Part shown: piece by piece, positions 9,500 through 18,739 of the stretch
Numbering within the stretch: position 1 is the first letter of the stretch
Layout of the letters: every line of letters starts with the position of its first letter
Source: Polaribacter sp. SA4-10
GTDB taxonomy: Bacteria > Bacteroidota > Bacteroidia > Flavobacteriales > Flavobacteriaceae
Length of the DNA: 64,000 bases
NCBI RefSeq assembly: GCF_002163835.1
Contig: NZ_CP019331.1
Location: forward strand, 248,001-312,000
Reading direction: 5' to 3'
Program-made: the position numbers and the translations under genes
Notes under the pieces: model-generated
The model's input: the letters and a program-made list of their open reading frames with translations, nothing else
Databases searched by the model: none
Told to the model about the DNA's origin: nothing

Positions 9500-9543
9500 A
9501 TTCTTATTATTAATTATTCTTATTATTAATTATTCTTATTTAT
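9500..9543. repeat. AT-only 16-bp tandem repeat, 2.7 copies, in the leader of the immunophilin gene
   Basis: ATTCTTATTATTAATT occurs at 9500-9515 and 9516-9531, and a partial third copy begins at 9532. It abuts the start codon of the cyclophilin-FKBP gene (ATG ending at 9499), so it forms its 5' untranslated region. Confidence 0.8.
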
Positions 9544-9569
9544 GAGTTTCTGAAACAAGTTCAGTGAAT

Positions 9570-11126
9570 TTATTTTGCATTTAAAATGGATAAACTATAA
9601 GTTAATCCAATATTTATATTTGTTGAATTTACATTACCAAAAGGAGACCACATTTTTCCTCCAGCAATATTGAAAGAAAAATCATCATTAACATGATAGT
9701 TAATGCCAGCCGTAGGTCTTATTAAAACACCCCCACCAGAATCTACTCTTCCACCACCAGCAACACCAGCAGCAAGTTCTAGAAATGTAGAAAAAGTATC
9801 ATTTAAAAATTTACTACTCTTTACTCCTAAACCAAAGATTCCATGTGCATAACCACCAGACTCTCCTTCATAAGCAAAAGAAGCTTCACTAGCAATATAA
9901 AATCGATGTGTTAAATCGTAATTTACTTTTAATGCAATTAATTGTAAATTACTATCAGGAATTCCAAATTTGGCAACATCGAAATAGGTTTGATTTTGAA
10001 CACTAGTTTGTATTCCTTGCGTTTTAATTTTAGTTACTTTCTCTCCCGTAAAAGGATGTGAAGTTCCACCGCTTAAACCATAATATTTTAAACTAAACCC
10101 AGCAGTATATGCTTCAAAAGTACCACCTATAGATCTGTGATACCCTCCGTGAGCACTTACCCCAAATTTATCTGTAATTTTAATGTCTGCTCCAATATTT
10201 GGGTACATTGTTAATCCGTTTTCAGGATAAATTCTACCACCAGCTGCACCAACTCCCATTTTACCAAAGAAGTTTATATATTTAGTTTCTATGAAATTTT
10301 TACCTACACCAAAAAATAAGTCCATAAAACCAGAAATTAAACCACTATACATGGCATCTACATGTGCATAAATAAAAGTATTTCTTGTTAAGTATCTTTG
10401 ATATTCAAAGCCTAATATAGACAATGTATTATTAATTAGTTTATTTCCTTGATAAGAATCTGTTCTTGTATCTCCAAAAGGAAAAAAGTAATCAAAAGTT
10501 ATTTGTTGCACACTTTTTACAGCAGGTTTTTGCCAAAATTCATTTTTAGAGGTGTTATTAATTGAAAAAGATTTTTGAGCATTTGCATAGGATGTTGTTC
10601 TTAACAAAGTAGGTATTTCAATAAAAAATGAAATATTATCATTTTTTTGGATACCCGTAAAAAAGTTTACATAACCATATTGAACTCCAAAAGAAAAATC
10701 ATTTTTCTTGTATTGCAAGCCAACATTAGGATATAAAATTCCACCACCATTTACAAGAAATCGATAACCACCACCGCCACCAAAGTGCACATTCGCATCA
10801 AAATATAAATTTTTATAAATTTTTTTATTTACACCTAGATTAACACCTAACGTAAATAAACCACCTTGATCTCCTGTAATTGCTGTATGAAAACCAAAAC
10901 CAGTATATAACCAATCATTTAAAGGAATATTATAGTTTAGACCTATAAAACCCATAGTTGGTTTTATATCAGAACCTACCTGTTCATTTGGTTGATGAAC
11001 TAAAATGTAATTTAGTCTAATTTTATTATGTAATTTTTTTCCTTTAAGAGAAGAAAAGGAACTTTCTGTTTGAGAAAATCCTTGGAAACTAATTACTATA
11101 AAAAATAAAAAAAACACCTTTTTCAT
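9570..11126 (-). CDS. Outer-membrane beta-barrel-like protein with three internal repeats
   Basis: Starting at the ATG at 11126 gives a 518-residue protein with a clean signal peptide (MKKVFFLFFIVISFQGFSQ). An upstream GTG at 11150 would overlap prfC and spoil the signal. The mature part is rich in alternating hydrophobic, glycine and aromatic residues, like an outer-membrane barrel. A unit recurs three times: a long strand, a glycine-rich turn (GGGGGYRFLVNGGG, GVGAAGGRIYPENG, GVAGGGRVDSGGG), then LYPNVG/MYPNIG/IRPTAG and a K/N-D-FS strand. No enzymatic motif is seen. It follows prfC with a gap of only 7 bp, so the two are probably co-transcribed. The function is unknown. Confidence 0.72.
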   Translation of the reverse strand: MKKVFFLFFIVISFQGFSQTESSFSSLKGKKLHNKIRLNYILVHQPNEQVGSDIKPTMGFIGLNYNIPLNDWLYTGFGFHTAITGDQGGLFTLGVNLGVNKKIYKNLYFDANVHFGGGGGYRFLVNGGGILYPNVGLQYKKNDFSFGVQYGYVNFFTGIQKNDNISFFIEIPTLLRTTSYANAQKSFSINNTSKNEFWQKPAVKSVQQITFDYFFPFGDTRTDSYQGNKLINNTLSILGFEYQRYLTRNTFIYAHVDAMYSGLISGFMDLFFGVGKNFIETKYINFFGKMGVGAAGGRIYPENGLTMYPNIGADIKITDKFGVSAHGGYHRSIGGTFEAYTAGFSLKYYGLSGGTSHPFTGEKVTKIKTQGIQTSVQNQTYFDVAKFGIPDSNLQLIALKVNYDLTHRFYIASEASFAYEGESGGYAHGIFGLGVKSSKFLNDTFSTFLELAAGVAGGGRVDSGGGVLIRPTAGINYHVNDDFSFNIAGGKMWSPFGNVNSTNINIGLTYSLSILNAK

Positions 11127-11133
11127 CGTTTTT

Positions 11134-12726
11134 TTAGTTTTTAAACTCACTTACAAAATGTAGTTTTACTGATGGGTATTTACTCTGAGTCATTTGAATT
11201 GTAAATGAAGAGTCTGCTAAAAAGACCAATTGACCTTGTTTGTCCTTTGCTAAATAACGTTGTTTTACGCGTTTAAATTCTTTGAATTCATCATTTTTAA
11301 TATCTTCTGGTTCAACCCAACAAGCTTTGTGTACAGCAATGTTTTCATACGTACATTTTGCACCATATTCATGTTCTAAACGGTATTGAATTACTTCGTA
11401 TTGTAGTGCTCCAACAGTTCCAATAATTTTACGTCCATTCATGTCCATTGTAAATAATTGGGCAACACCTTCATCCATCAATTGGTCTAAACCTTTGTAT
11501 AATTGTTTAGATTTCATTGGATCTGCATTATTTACATAACGGAAATGTTCTGGAGAAAAACTTGGAATTCCTTTAAAGTTTAAAATTTCTCCTTCTGTTA
11601 ATGTGTCTCCAATTTTAAAGTTACCAGTATCATGTATTCCTACAATATCTCCTGGAAAAGATTCTTCTACAATTTCTTTTTTCTCTGCAAAAAATGCATT
11701 TGGACTAGAAAACTTTACTTTTTTACCGTTTCTTACATGCAAGTAAGGAGCATTTCTTCTAAATACACCAGAAACAATTTTTATAAATGCTAATCTATCT
11801 CTGTGTTTAGGATCCATATTTGCATGGATTTTAAAGACAAAACCTGTTAATTTTTCTTCTTTAGAATCTACTAAACGTTCTTCAGCTTTTTTAGGTTGAG
11901 GGGAAGGCGCAATTTCTATAAATGCATCTAATAATTCTTTTACTCCGAAATTATTTAAGGCAGAACCAAAAAATACAGGTTGTAGTTTTCCTTCTAAATA
12001 TTCTTCTCTATTAAAATCTGGATAGACTTCTTCAATTAATTCTATATCTTCTCTTAATGTTTCAGCAGCCTTTTCTCCTATAATTTTATCTAATTCTGGG
12101 TTTGATAAGTCATCAAATTCTAGCCCTTCAGAAATTGAAGTTTTATTATCGCCAGAGAAAAGGTTTAATTTTTTCTCCCAAATATTATAGATTCCTTTAA
12201 AATCATATCCCATTCCAATAGGAAAACTCATTGGTGTAACACGCAACCCTAGTTTTTGTTCTACTTCATCTAATAAATCAAAAGCATCTTTTCCTTCTCT
12301 ATCTAATTTATTGATAAAAACTAACATCGGAATACTACGCATTCTACAAACTTCAACCAGTTTTTCTGTTTGAGGTTCAACACCTTTTGCAACATCAATT
12401 ACTACAATAACACTGTCTACAGCAGTTAAAGTTCTAAAAGTATCTTCCGCAAAATCTTTGTGACCTGGAGTGTCTAGAATATTTATTTTTTTGTCTTTGT
12501 AGATAAAAGCTAACACAGAAGTGGCAACAGAAATACCACGCTGACGCTCAATTTCCATAAAATCGGAAGTTGCACCTTTCTTAATTTTATTATTTTTTAC
12601 AGCACCTGCTTCTTGAATTGCACCACCAAAAAGTAATAACTTTTCTGTTAAAGTTGTTTTACCTGCATCTGGATGCGATATAATACCAAAAGTTCTTCTG
12701 CGTTTAATTTCCTCTAAAAAGCTCAT
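11134..12726 (-). CDS. prfC: Peptide chain release factor 3
   Basis: This 530-residue translational GTPase helps remove RF1 or RF2 from the ribosome after termination. The GTP-binding motifs are clear: HPDAGKTT (P-loop, about residues 18-25), the switch I region [17 protein letters not shown] (G3) and NKLDREG (G4). Downstream is the typical RF3 domain II-III region with [12 protein letters not shown]. The length matches the family (about 530). A predicted -7 box lies upstream at 12744-12751. Confidence 0.97.
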   Translation of the reverse strand: MSFLEEIKRRRTFGIISHPDAGKTTLTEKLLLFGGAIQEAGAVKNNKIKKGATSDFMEIERQRGISVATSVLAFIYKDKKINILDTPGHKDFAEDTFRTLTAVDSVIVVIDVAKGVEPQTEKLVEVCRMRSIPMLVFINKLDREGKDAFDLLDEVEQKLGLRVTPMSFPIGMGYDFKGIYNIWEKKLNLFSGDNKTSISEGLEFDDLSNPELDKIIGEKAAETLREDIELIEEVYPDFNREEYLEGKLQPVFFGSALNNFGVKELLDAFIEIAPSPQPKKAEERLVDSKEEKLTGFVFKIHANMDPKHRDRLAFIKIVSGVFRRNAPYLHVRNGKKVKFSSPNAFFAEKKEIVEESFPGDIVGIHDTGNFKIGDTLTEGEILNFKGIPSFSPEHFRYVNNADPMKSKQLYKGLDQLMDEGVAQLFTMDMNGRKIIGTVGALQYEVIQYRLEHEYGAKCTYENIAVHKACWVEPEDIKNDEFKEFKRVKQRYLAKDKQGQLVFLADSSFTIQMTQSKYPSVKLHFVSEFKN

Positions 12727-12743
12727 CTACAAAATTTGAGGTG

Positions 12744-12751
12744 CAAAGATA
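12744..12751 (-). promoter_or_regulatory. Predicted -7 box (TATCTTTG) of prfC
   Basis: TATCTTTG on the minus strand matches TAnnTTTG and lies 17 nt before the prfC ATG. Confidence 0.55.
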
Positions 12752-12841
12752 CGTTTTATTATAGAATTTTTTTTTAATTCCCTTAGTTTAAATAGTGCTG
12801 TTTTTACTCAGCAAAAATAAGGGTTTTCCTTTTTTTTTAGT

Positions 12842-12849
12842 TAGATTTG
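12842..12849 (+). promoter_or_regulatory. Predicted -7 box (TAGATTTG), 4 nt from start codon
   Basis: TAGATTTG matches TAnnTTTG and ends only 4 nt before the ATG of the thioredoxin lipoprotein gene, predicting a leaderless mRNA. Confidence 0.55.
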
Positions 12850-12853
12850 AAGT

Positions 12854-13336
12854 ATGAAAAAAGCATTTTTTTTTAGTTTATTAATCCTAATTTTTAGTTG
12901 TAAAGACTCAGGGAAGAAGGTTAATAAAAATGAAAACACGATAAAAAACATCTCTAGTCTTGTTGATTTGGATGGGAATACATATAATACGTCAAAACTA
13001 ATAGGCAAAAAAGTATTAATAAATTATTGGGCTACATGGTGTGCACCTTGTAGGAAAGAAATGCCTAATTTATTAGAAGCTCAAAAAATATTAGCTAAAG
13101 AAAATTATGTTTTTTTATTAGTTTCTGATGAATCTTTAGAATTGATTTCTGATTTTAAAAAAACTACAAATTATAATTTTACATTTTTGAAGTCAACAGC
13201 ATTTAATGCCTCCTTAGGTATTTATGCTTTACCAACTACATTTATTTATAATGAAAAAGGAGAAAAAGTAGAGCAGATTATAGGTGCAGTAACTTGGGAC
13301 TCTGAAGAAATGATTACAAAACTTAAAGAACTTTAA
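12854..13336 (+). CDS. TlpA-like thioredoxin-fold lipoprotein
   Basis: This 160-residue protein begins with a lipoprotein signal; the lipobox ends at C16 in LIFSC. A thioredoxin fold follows, with the active site WATWCAPCRKEM (C63, C66) and the cis-proline segment ALPTTF. The layout is that of TlpA/ResA-type reductases that act on the outer face of the inner membrane or in the periplasm. The next gene starts one base after its stop, and that product has an unusual CxCC motif, so it is a plausible redox partner. The partner assignment is inference only. Confidence 0.9.
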   Translation: MKKAFFFSLLILIFSCKDSGKKVNKNENTIKNISSLVDLDGNTYNTSKLIGKKVLINYWATWCAPCRKEMPNLLEAQKILAKENYVFLLVSDESLELISDFKKTTNYNFTFLKSTAFNASLGIYALPTTFIYNEKGEKVEQIIGAVTWDSEEMITKLKEL

Positions 13337-13337
13337 A

Positions 13338-14537
13338 ATGAAGAATTTTAGTGTATTAGTTTTAGTGCTATTAATTATTAGTTGCGCAAAAAAAGAAATT
13401 ATTGTAAGTGAAATTCCTTTTGAATTTGGAATTAATAATGCTGAGCCAAACTTAGTTGAACAAGACGGTATGTTGTCTCTTTCTTGGGTGAATTCTATTA
13501 GAGGAGAAAAAGCAACTTTATTATACAGTCAATTAGAAAATGATACTTGGAAGAAGCCAACTACTATAACATCAGGCGCTGATTGGTTTGTAAATTGGGC
13601 AGATTTTCCAGCAAATGCTACTAATGGAGATGTTTTATTAACAAGTCATTTGCAAAAGTCAGCTTCAGGAACATACACCTATGATGTTGTTCTTAATCTT
13701 CGTAAACTGAATGGAGAAATCATCAAAGAGAATTTTTTATTGAATACTGATGGAATGAAAGCGGAACATGGTTTTGTTAGTATTATTCCAAATTTAAAAG
13801 AGGGTTTTTTTGTTACTTGGTTGGATGGTAGAAAAACAGTGATGGACATGAAAGTAAGTCATCACAAAGCAATGACTATTAGAACTGCAGAAGTTTCAAA
13901 AGAAGGAACAATTTTTAATGAAACACAAGTGGATGGTAGAACTTGTGACTGTTGTCAAACATCAATAACTGTAACAGAAAACGGGCCATTAATTGTATAC
14001 AGGGATCGAAGTAATACAGAAATAAGAGACATTTATTATTCAGAGCAAATTAATGGAATTTGGAACGAACCCAAACCTGTTTTTAATGATAATTGGAAAA
14101 TCAATGGTTGTCCGGTAAACGGACCAAAAGTTGTTGCAAAAAATAAAACAATCGCTGTAGCTTGGTTTACAGCTGCTGAAGGAGACCCGAAAGTAAAAAT
14201 CGCTTTTTCTACAGGTGCTAAAGCGAATTTTAAGGCCCCAATAATCCTAAATGATGTAGATGCAATTGGTAGAGTAGATGTTGCGTTTATAAATGAAGAA
14301 GAAGTTTTAGTTACTTATATAGAAACAGATGAAACAACTACATATTTAAGATGTAAAAAAGTTTCTTTATCAGGTGAAACCTCTAAAGCTTTTACCATTT
14401 CAGAAATAGATTCTAGTAGAAGTACAGGTGTTCCTCAATTAGAAATTATAGAAAATGTAGCCTATGTAGTTTGGACCATTTCTGTGAATAAAAAGCAACA
14501 AATAAAATCGGTAAAATTTCAATTAGAAGGAATTTAA
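13338..14537 (+). CDS. Sialidase-fold-like lipoprotein with a CxCC motif
   Basis: This 399-residue lipoprotein (lipobox cysteine C16 in LIISC) is mostly beta-strands. It has repeated WxxP/DxR-type segments such as SLSWVNS, VTWLDGR, VYRDRS and VAWFTA, which suggest a beta-propeller of the sialidase/BNR-like type. Its hallmark is CDCC at residues 203-206, with a further cysteine C258 in INGCPVNGP. True sialidase catalytic residues could not be confirmed. It is transcribed with the thioredoxin lipoprotein (one base between stop and start). The two may form a periplasmic redox or metal-handling unit. The function is unknown. Confidence 0.72.
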   Translation: MKNFSVLVLVLLIISCAKKEIIVSEIPFEFGINNAEPNLVEQDGMLSLSWVNSIRGEKATLLYSQLENDTWKKPTTITSGADWFVNWADFPANATNGDVLLTSHLQKSASGTYTYDVVLNLRKLNGEIIKENFLLNTDGMKAEHGFVSIIPNLKEGFFVTWLDGRKTVMDMKVSHHKAMTIRTAEVSKEGTIFNETQVDGRTCDCCQTSITVTENGPLIVYRDRSNTEIRDIYYSEQINGIWNEPKPVFNDNWKINGCPVNGPKVVAKNKTIAVAWFTAAEGDPKVKIAFSTGAKANFKAPIILNDVDAIGRVDVAFINEEEVLVTYIETDETTTYLRCKKVSLSGETSKAFTISEIDSSRSTGVPQLEIIENVAYVVWTISVNKKQQIKSVKFQLEGI

Positions 14538-14546
14538 AAGCAGGTT

Positions 14547-15236
14547 TTATTCAATGATTGCTACTTTCATTTTCACATCATCAACAGGCCATTCATCTAC
14601 ACCAACTTTTACTTTAGACATTTTATCCATTACAGAAAAACCAGAAATTACTTCACCAAAAACAGTGTGTTCTCCATCTAAATGATGCGCGCCACTTCTT
14701 TTTTGAACAATGTAAAACTCAAATGGACTAGATAATTTATCAGGGTTTTTTTCCCATTGTCTGGCAGCTGCCAAAGCGCCGTATTTATGTTTTCTGTTTT
14801 TTCTGAACTCAGGTTTCATTAAATAATTACCATATTTTCTTCGTTGCTTCATCGTATACATTTCATCAGAATTTCCTCCTTGAAGTACAAAGTTTTTAGC
14901 AATTCTGTAAAACACGGTCGTATTAAAATAATTGATTTTTGTTAAGAAAATAAAATTAGCTCTATGCACTGGAGTATCATTATATAAACGGATTTTAATA
15001 TCGCCAAAATCGGTCTTGATAATTACTTTATTTTCCGTGTTTTGTTTGCCATATTCAGTAAGAAAAGCTTCTGTGTTATGTCTGTTTAAACTGTCCCAAG
15101 CTTTTGTGATTACTTCCTTTTTTACTTTCTTTTCTTTACTTAAAACAACTGATTTTTGTGTTGGTTTTTTATTGTTATCACATTGATAAAATGAGGTTAA
15201 AAGAAGTAAAAGGAATATTATATGGTAGTTTTTCAT
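14547..15236 (-). CDS. Cyclophilin-type peptidyl-prolyl isomerase, putative lipoprotein
   Basis: This 229-residue protein carries an N-terminal hydrophobic segment followed by a cysteine at position 19 (SFYQC). That resembles a lipoprotein signal but has glutamine before the cysteine, which is atypical. After a lysine-rich linker, a cyclophilin domain runs from about residue 70 (TDFGDIKIRL) to the end. It has the active-site-like YRIAKNFVLQGG and the HTVFGEV segment. It differs from the canonical FHR by having FYR. It likely helps protein folding in the periplasm. It converges on the CxCC lipoprotein gene with a 9-bp gap and no visible terminator. Confidence 0.88.
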   Translation of the reverse strand: MKNYHIIFLLLLLTSFYQCDNNKKPTQKSVVLSKEKKVKKEVITKAWDSLNRHNTEAFLTEYGKQNTENKVIIKTDFGDIKIRLYNDTPVHRANFIFLTKINYFNTTVFYRIAKNFVLQGGNSDEMYTMKQRRKYGNYLMKPEFRKNRKHKYGALAAARQWEKNPDKLSSPFEFYIVQKRSGAHHLDGEHTVFGEVISGFSVMDKMSKVKVGVDEWPVDDVKMKVAIIE

Positions 15237-15332
15237 TAATAAAAGGTATTTTTAAAATGTAAAGATAAATCATCAAAATAGAACAATAGAGAAGACTTAT
15301 AATTTTATGTTTTAATTAATACGTGATTTTCT

Positions 15333-15340
15333 TACATTTG
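15333..15340 (+). promoter_or_regulatory. Predicted -7 box (TACATTTG), 5 nt from start codon
   Basis: TACATTTG matches TAnnTTTG and ends 5 nt before the idi ATG, predicting a leaderless mRNA for the idi operon. Confidence 0.55.
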
Positions 15341-15345
15341 TAAAT

Positions 15346-15864
15346 ATGGAAGAACAAGTAATTTTGGTAGATGAAAATGATAATCAATTAGGTTTGATGC
15401 CAAAAATGGAAGCGCATGAAAAAGCAGTTTTACACAGAGCTTTTTCAGTATTTATTTTTAATAAAAAAGGAGAGTTAATGCTGCAGCAAAGAGCCGCAGA
15501 CAAATATCATTCGCCATTATTATGGACAAACACTTGCTGTTCTCATCAACGAGATGGAGAAAGTAATATTGAAGCTGGCAAGAGAAGGTTGTTTGAAGAA
15601 ATGGGTTTTGTGACAGAGATGAAAGAAGTTTTTTCATTTATTTATAAAGCACCTTTTGATAACGGCTTAACAGAACACGAGTTAGATCATGTTATGATTG
15701 GTTATTATGATGAGGCTCCAATTATTAATAAAGAGGAAGCAGCATCTTATGAATGGATGACTTTAGAGGATGTGAAAAAAGACATTGAAAATAGCCCTGA
15801 AATTTATACAGAATGGTTTAAAATTATCTTTAAGGAATCGTATCAAAAAATTTTAGATGTCTAG
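15346..15864 (+). CDS. idi: Isopentenyl-diphosphate delta-isomerase, type 1
   Basis: This 172-residue Nudix-fold enzyme interconverts isopentenyl and dimethylallyl diphosphate for isoprenoid synthesis. The signature TNTCCSHQ carries the catalytic cysteine and metal-binding histidine. A Nudix-like helix, GESNIEAGKRRLFEEMG, and the later acidic HELDH metal site are also present. The length fits the family. It is the first gene of an operon: the queD-like gene overlaps its end by 8 bp. Confidence 0.95.
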   Translation: MEEQVILVDENDNQLGLMPKMEAHEKAVLHRAFSVFIFNKKGELMLQQRAADKYHSPLLWTNTCCSHQRDGESNIEAGKRRLFEEMGFVTEMKEVFSFIYKAPFDNGLTEHELDHVMIGYYDEAPIINKEEAASYEWMTLEDVKKDIENSPEIYTEWFKIIFKESYQKILDV

Positions 15865-16270
15865 AGTTACCGTTAATAGAAAAGCACATTTTAATGCTGC
15901 ACATAGATTATTCAGAAAAGAATGGTCTGATGATAAAAACCTAGAAGTTTTTGGTAAATGTAGTAACCCTAATTATCATGGGCATAACTATGAATTAACA
16001 GTTTCTTTAACAGGAGAAATTGATGGAGAAACAGGTTTTGTGTTTGATTTAGGCGTGCTAAGAAAAATTATAAATACAGAAATTGAGGAATATTTAGATC
16101 ATAAAAATTTAAATGTTGAAGTGCCAGAATTTAAAGATTTAAATCCTACTGCAGAAAATATTTCTGTGGTGATTTATAATAAATTGAGAGTAAGAATTCC
16201 AGAAAAATTAGATTTAAAAGTTATATTGTATGAGACTCCAAGAAATTTTGTGAGTTACTGTGGTGAATAA
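15857..16270 (+). CDS. queD: 6-carboxytetrahydropterin synthase / 6-pyruvoyl-tetrahydropterin synthase family
   Basis: This 137-residue T-fold enzyme has zinc ligands H16 (FNAAH) and H41/H43 (NYHGHNYE). The catalytic cysteine is C35 in FGKCSNPN, and the LDHKNLN and ETPRNFVSYCGE segments are also present. QueD acts in queuosine and deazapurine synthesis; the related PTPS enzymes make tetrahydrobiopterin, and sequence alone does not fully separate them. It starts 8 bp inside the end of idi and is followed 6 bp later by manA, so it is part of the same operon. Confidence 0.88.
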   Translation: MSRVTVNRKAHFNAAHRLFRKEWSDDKNLEVFGKCSNPNYHGHNYELTVSLTGEIDGETGFVFDLGVLRKIINTEIEEYLDHKNLNVEVPEFKDLNPTAENISVVIYNKLRVRIPEKLDLKVILYETPRNFVSYCGE

Positions 16271-16276
16271 AATTAG

Positions 16277-17254
16277 ATGAAAATGAATCAATTATTAAAA
16301 TTTGAACCAATTTTAAAAGATAAAATTTGGGGTGGAGAAAAATTAGCTACTTTATTAAACAAAAAATCGGATAGAAAGGATATTGGAGAAAGTTGGGAGA
16401 TTTCTGATGTTGAAGGAGATACGTCAATAGTTTCTAATGGTAAATTAGCTGGTAAAGATTTAAAGCAATTAATTTTAGATTATAGAAGTGATTTAGTAGG
16501 AGAAAAAATCTACAAACATTTTGGTGAGAAGTTTCCACTTTTAATCAAATTTATTGATGCAAAAGAAGCATTAAGTATACAGTTACATCCGCATGATGAT
16601 TTGGCTAAAAAACGTCATAACTCTTTTGGAAAAACAGAAATGTGGTATGTAATGCAAGCTGATGAAAAAGCAAATTTAATTGTTGGTTTTCAGAAAGAAG
16701 TTACTTCAGAAGAATATATTAAGCACTTAGAAAATAAAAAGTTAATTGATATTTTAAATGTTGATGAAGTAGAAAAAGGAGATGTTTATTTTATTCCTAC
16801 AGGTAGAGTTCATGCAATTGGAGCAGGAGTTTTGTTGGCAGAAATTCAGCAAACATCAGATATTACTTATAGAATTTATGATTGGGACAGACCAAACCCA
16901 GATGGAACCTTTAGAGATTTACATACAGAAGAAGCAATTGATGCAATAGATTATTCTGCAAAAGAAAATTATAAAACAGCCTATTCTAAAACGGAAAATA
17001 CATCTTCAGAAATTGTTTCTTGTCCGTATTTTACAACCAATGTTCTGCCAATAAAAGGTGAAATATCTATAAATCACTCAGACAAAGATAGTTTTGTGAT
17101 TTATTTGTGTGTAGAAGGCAGTGTCGTATTTAAGTACAACAATCAATCAGAAAAATTAGAGATGGGAGAAACTATTTTAGTTCCTGCTTGTATTAAAGAT
17201 ATTTCTATTTCTTCAGAAGGAAAATCAGAATTATTAGAAGTTTACATTAAATAA
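16277..17254 (+). CDS. manA: Mannose-6-phosphate isomerase, class I short form
   Basis: This 325-residue cupin enzyme interconverts mannose-6-phosphate and fructose-6-phosphate, feeding GDP-sugar and surface-polysaccharide synthesis. Metal ligands are in QLHPHD (Q102, H104), KTEMWY (E121) and GRVHAIG (H179). Opening motifs are KIWGG and GESWEIS. The start at 16277 has a second in-frame ATG two codons later; either could be used. It is third in the idi-queD-manA-kdsB run. Confidence 0.92.
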   Translation: MKMNQLLKFEPILKDKIWGGEKLATLLNKKSDRKDIGESWEISDVEGDTSIVSNGKLAGKDLKQLILDYRSDLVGEKIYKHFGEKFPLLIKFIDAKEALSIQLHPHDDLAKKRHNSFGKTEMWYVMQADEKANLIVGFQKEVTSEEYIKHLENKKLIDILNVDEVEKGDVYFIPTGRVHAIGAGVLLAEIQQTSDITYRIYDWDRPNPDGTFRDLHTEEAIDAIDYSAKENYKTAYSKTENTSSEIVSCPYFTTNVLPIKGEISINHSDKDSFVIYLCVEGSVVFKYNNQSEKLEMGETILVPACIKDISISSEGKSELLEVYIK

Positions 17255-17264
17255 AATGAAATAA

Positions 17265-17996
17265 ATGAAAATAATAGCTATGATTCCTGCACGTTACAGT
17301 GCTTCTCGTTTCCCTGGAAAGTTGATGAAAGATTTAGGCGGAAAATCAGTTATATTAAGGACTTATGAAGCTGCTTTACATACTAATTTATTTGATGAAG
17401 TTTATGTAGTTACAGATTCTGATGCGATTTTTAAAAATATTTCTGAAGCTGGAGGAAAAGTAGTAATGAGTACGAAAGAGCACGAATGTGGTTCTGATAG
17501 AATTGCAGAAGCTGTAGAAAATATTGATGCAGATATTGTAATTAATGTACAAGGAGATGAACCTTTTATCGATGAAGTTTCTTTATCAAAATTAATAGAT
17601 GTTTTTAAAAAAGATGTTAAAAAAGAAATAGATTTAGCATCTTTAAAAGTTCAGATTACCAATAAAGAAGATATAGAAAACCCAAATAATGTTAAGGTAA
17701 TTACTGATATAAATAATTTGGCAATTTATTTTTCTAGAAGCGTAATTCCTTTTTATAGAGATAAAGATGTAGCTGTTAAATATTTTAAACATAAAGGAGT
17801 TTATGCCTTTAGAAAGCAAGCATTAATAGATTTTTATCATACACCTATAACGCCTCTAGAAGCTGCAGAAAAAATTGAAGCGATTCGATATCAGGAAATT
17901 GGAAAAAAAATTAAAATGGTAGAAACTGATGTTGAAGCTGTTGGAATTGATACTCCTGAAGATTTAGAAAAAGCAAAACAATTTTTAAAACTTTAA
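17265..17996 (+). CDS. kdsB: 3-deoxy-manno-octulosonate cytidylyltransferase (CMP-Kdo synthetase)
   Basis: This 243-residue enzyme activates Kdo as CMP-Kdo for lipid A core synthesis. It has the N-terminal nucleotide-binding motif [14 protein letters not shown], the metal-binding QGDEPF, and the YFSRSVIPF and [12 protein letters not shown] segments typical of KdsB. The length matches the family. It lies 10 bp after manA and 10 bp before a HAD phosphatase gene, in the same operon. Confidence 0.95.
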   Translation: MKIIAMIPARYSASRFPGKLMKDLGGKSVILRTYEAALHTNLFDEVYVVTDSDAIFKNISEAGGKVVMSTKEHECGSDRIAEAVENIDADIVINVQGDEPFIDEVSLSKLIDVFKKDVKKEIDLASLKVQITNKEDIENPNNVKVITDINNLAIYFSRSVIPFYRDKDVAVKYFKHKGVYAFRKQALIDFYHTPITPLEAAEKIEAIRYQEIGKKIKMVETDVEAVGIDTPEDLEKAKQFLKL

Positions 17997-18006
17997 CCTT
18001 ACAGGT

Positions 18007-18699
18007 ATGTATAAAGATATAAAAGTAATTTCTTTTGATGCTGATGACACTCTTTGGGTGAATGAAACGTACTTTAGAGAAGCAGAAGGCAAATTTGCAA
18101 AACTACTTTCTAAATATGAAACAGAAAACAAAATAGATCAAGAGCTTTTTAAGACGGAAATAAAGAACCTTTCTTTGTATGGCTATGGAGTTAAGGGTTT
18201 TGTGCTTTCTATGGTAGAAAGTGCTTTAGAATTATCTAATAATAAAATACCTCAAGATAAAATTGAAGCCATTTTAAACATTGGTAAAGAGATGTTAGAT
18301 AAGCCCATTGAATTGTTAGAAGGAGTAGAAGAAGTTTTACAATCTTTACAAGGAAAATATAAATTAATTTTAGCAACAAAAGGCGATTTATTAGATCAAG
18401 AAAGAAAGTTAGAAAAATCTAATTTGTTACAATATTTTCATCATATAGAAGTGATGAGCGATAAAAAACCAAAAGATTACAAAAAACTAATAAAGCATTT
18501 AGATATAAAACCTTCAGAACTTTTAATGATTGGTAATTCTTTAAAATCAGATGTTTTGCCGCTTGTTAAGGTAGGAGCTTCTGCAATTCATGTTCCTTTT
18601 CATACAACTTGGGCACATGAAGAAGTCTCAAATGACCAAGAATCTACTACAGAATATAAAACAGTTATAAATATAAAAGAAGTTTTAACGCTTTTTTAA
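18007..18699 (+). CDS. HAD-superfamily hydrolase
   Basis: This 230-residue HAD phosphatase has motif I FDADDT (D11 nucleophile, D13), a cap region of about 80 residues and motif II LATKGD. The motif III lysine is in DKKPKDY and motif IV is GNSLKSDV. The cap length resembles phosphoglycolate-phosphatase-like and YjjG-like members rather than the short KdsC. It follows kdsB by 10 bp, so it is probably the last gene of the idi operon. The substrate is unknown. Confidence 0.88.
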   Translation: MYKDIKVISFDADDTLWVNETYFREAEGKFAKLLSKYETENKIDQELFKTEIKNLSLYGYGVKGFVLSMVESALELSNNKIPQDKIEAILNIGKEMLDKPIELLEGVEEVLQSLQGKYKLILATKGDLLDQERKLEKSNLLQYFHHIEVMSDKKPKDYKKLIKHLDIKPSELLMIGNSLKSDVLPLVKVGASAIHVPFHTTWAHEEVSNDQESTTEYKTVINIKEVLTLF

Positions 18700-18709
18700 A
18701 TAAAAACAC

Positions 18710-18717
18710 TAAATTTG
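18710..18717 (+). promoter_or_regulatory. Predicted -7 box (TAAATTTG)
   Basis: TAAATTTG fits TAnnTTTG and lies 22 nt before the ATG of the 86-residue protein gene, just after the end of the HAD gene. Confidence 0.5.
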
Positions 18718-18739
18718 CACTTTTAAAATAAAGAAGATT

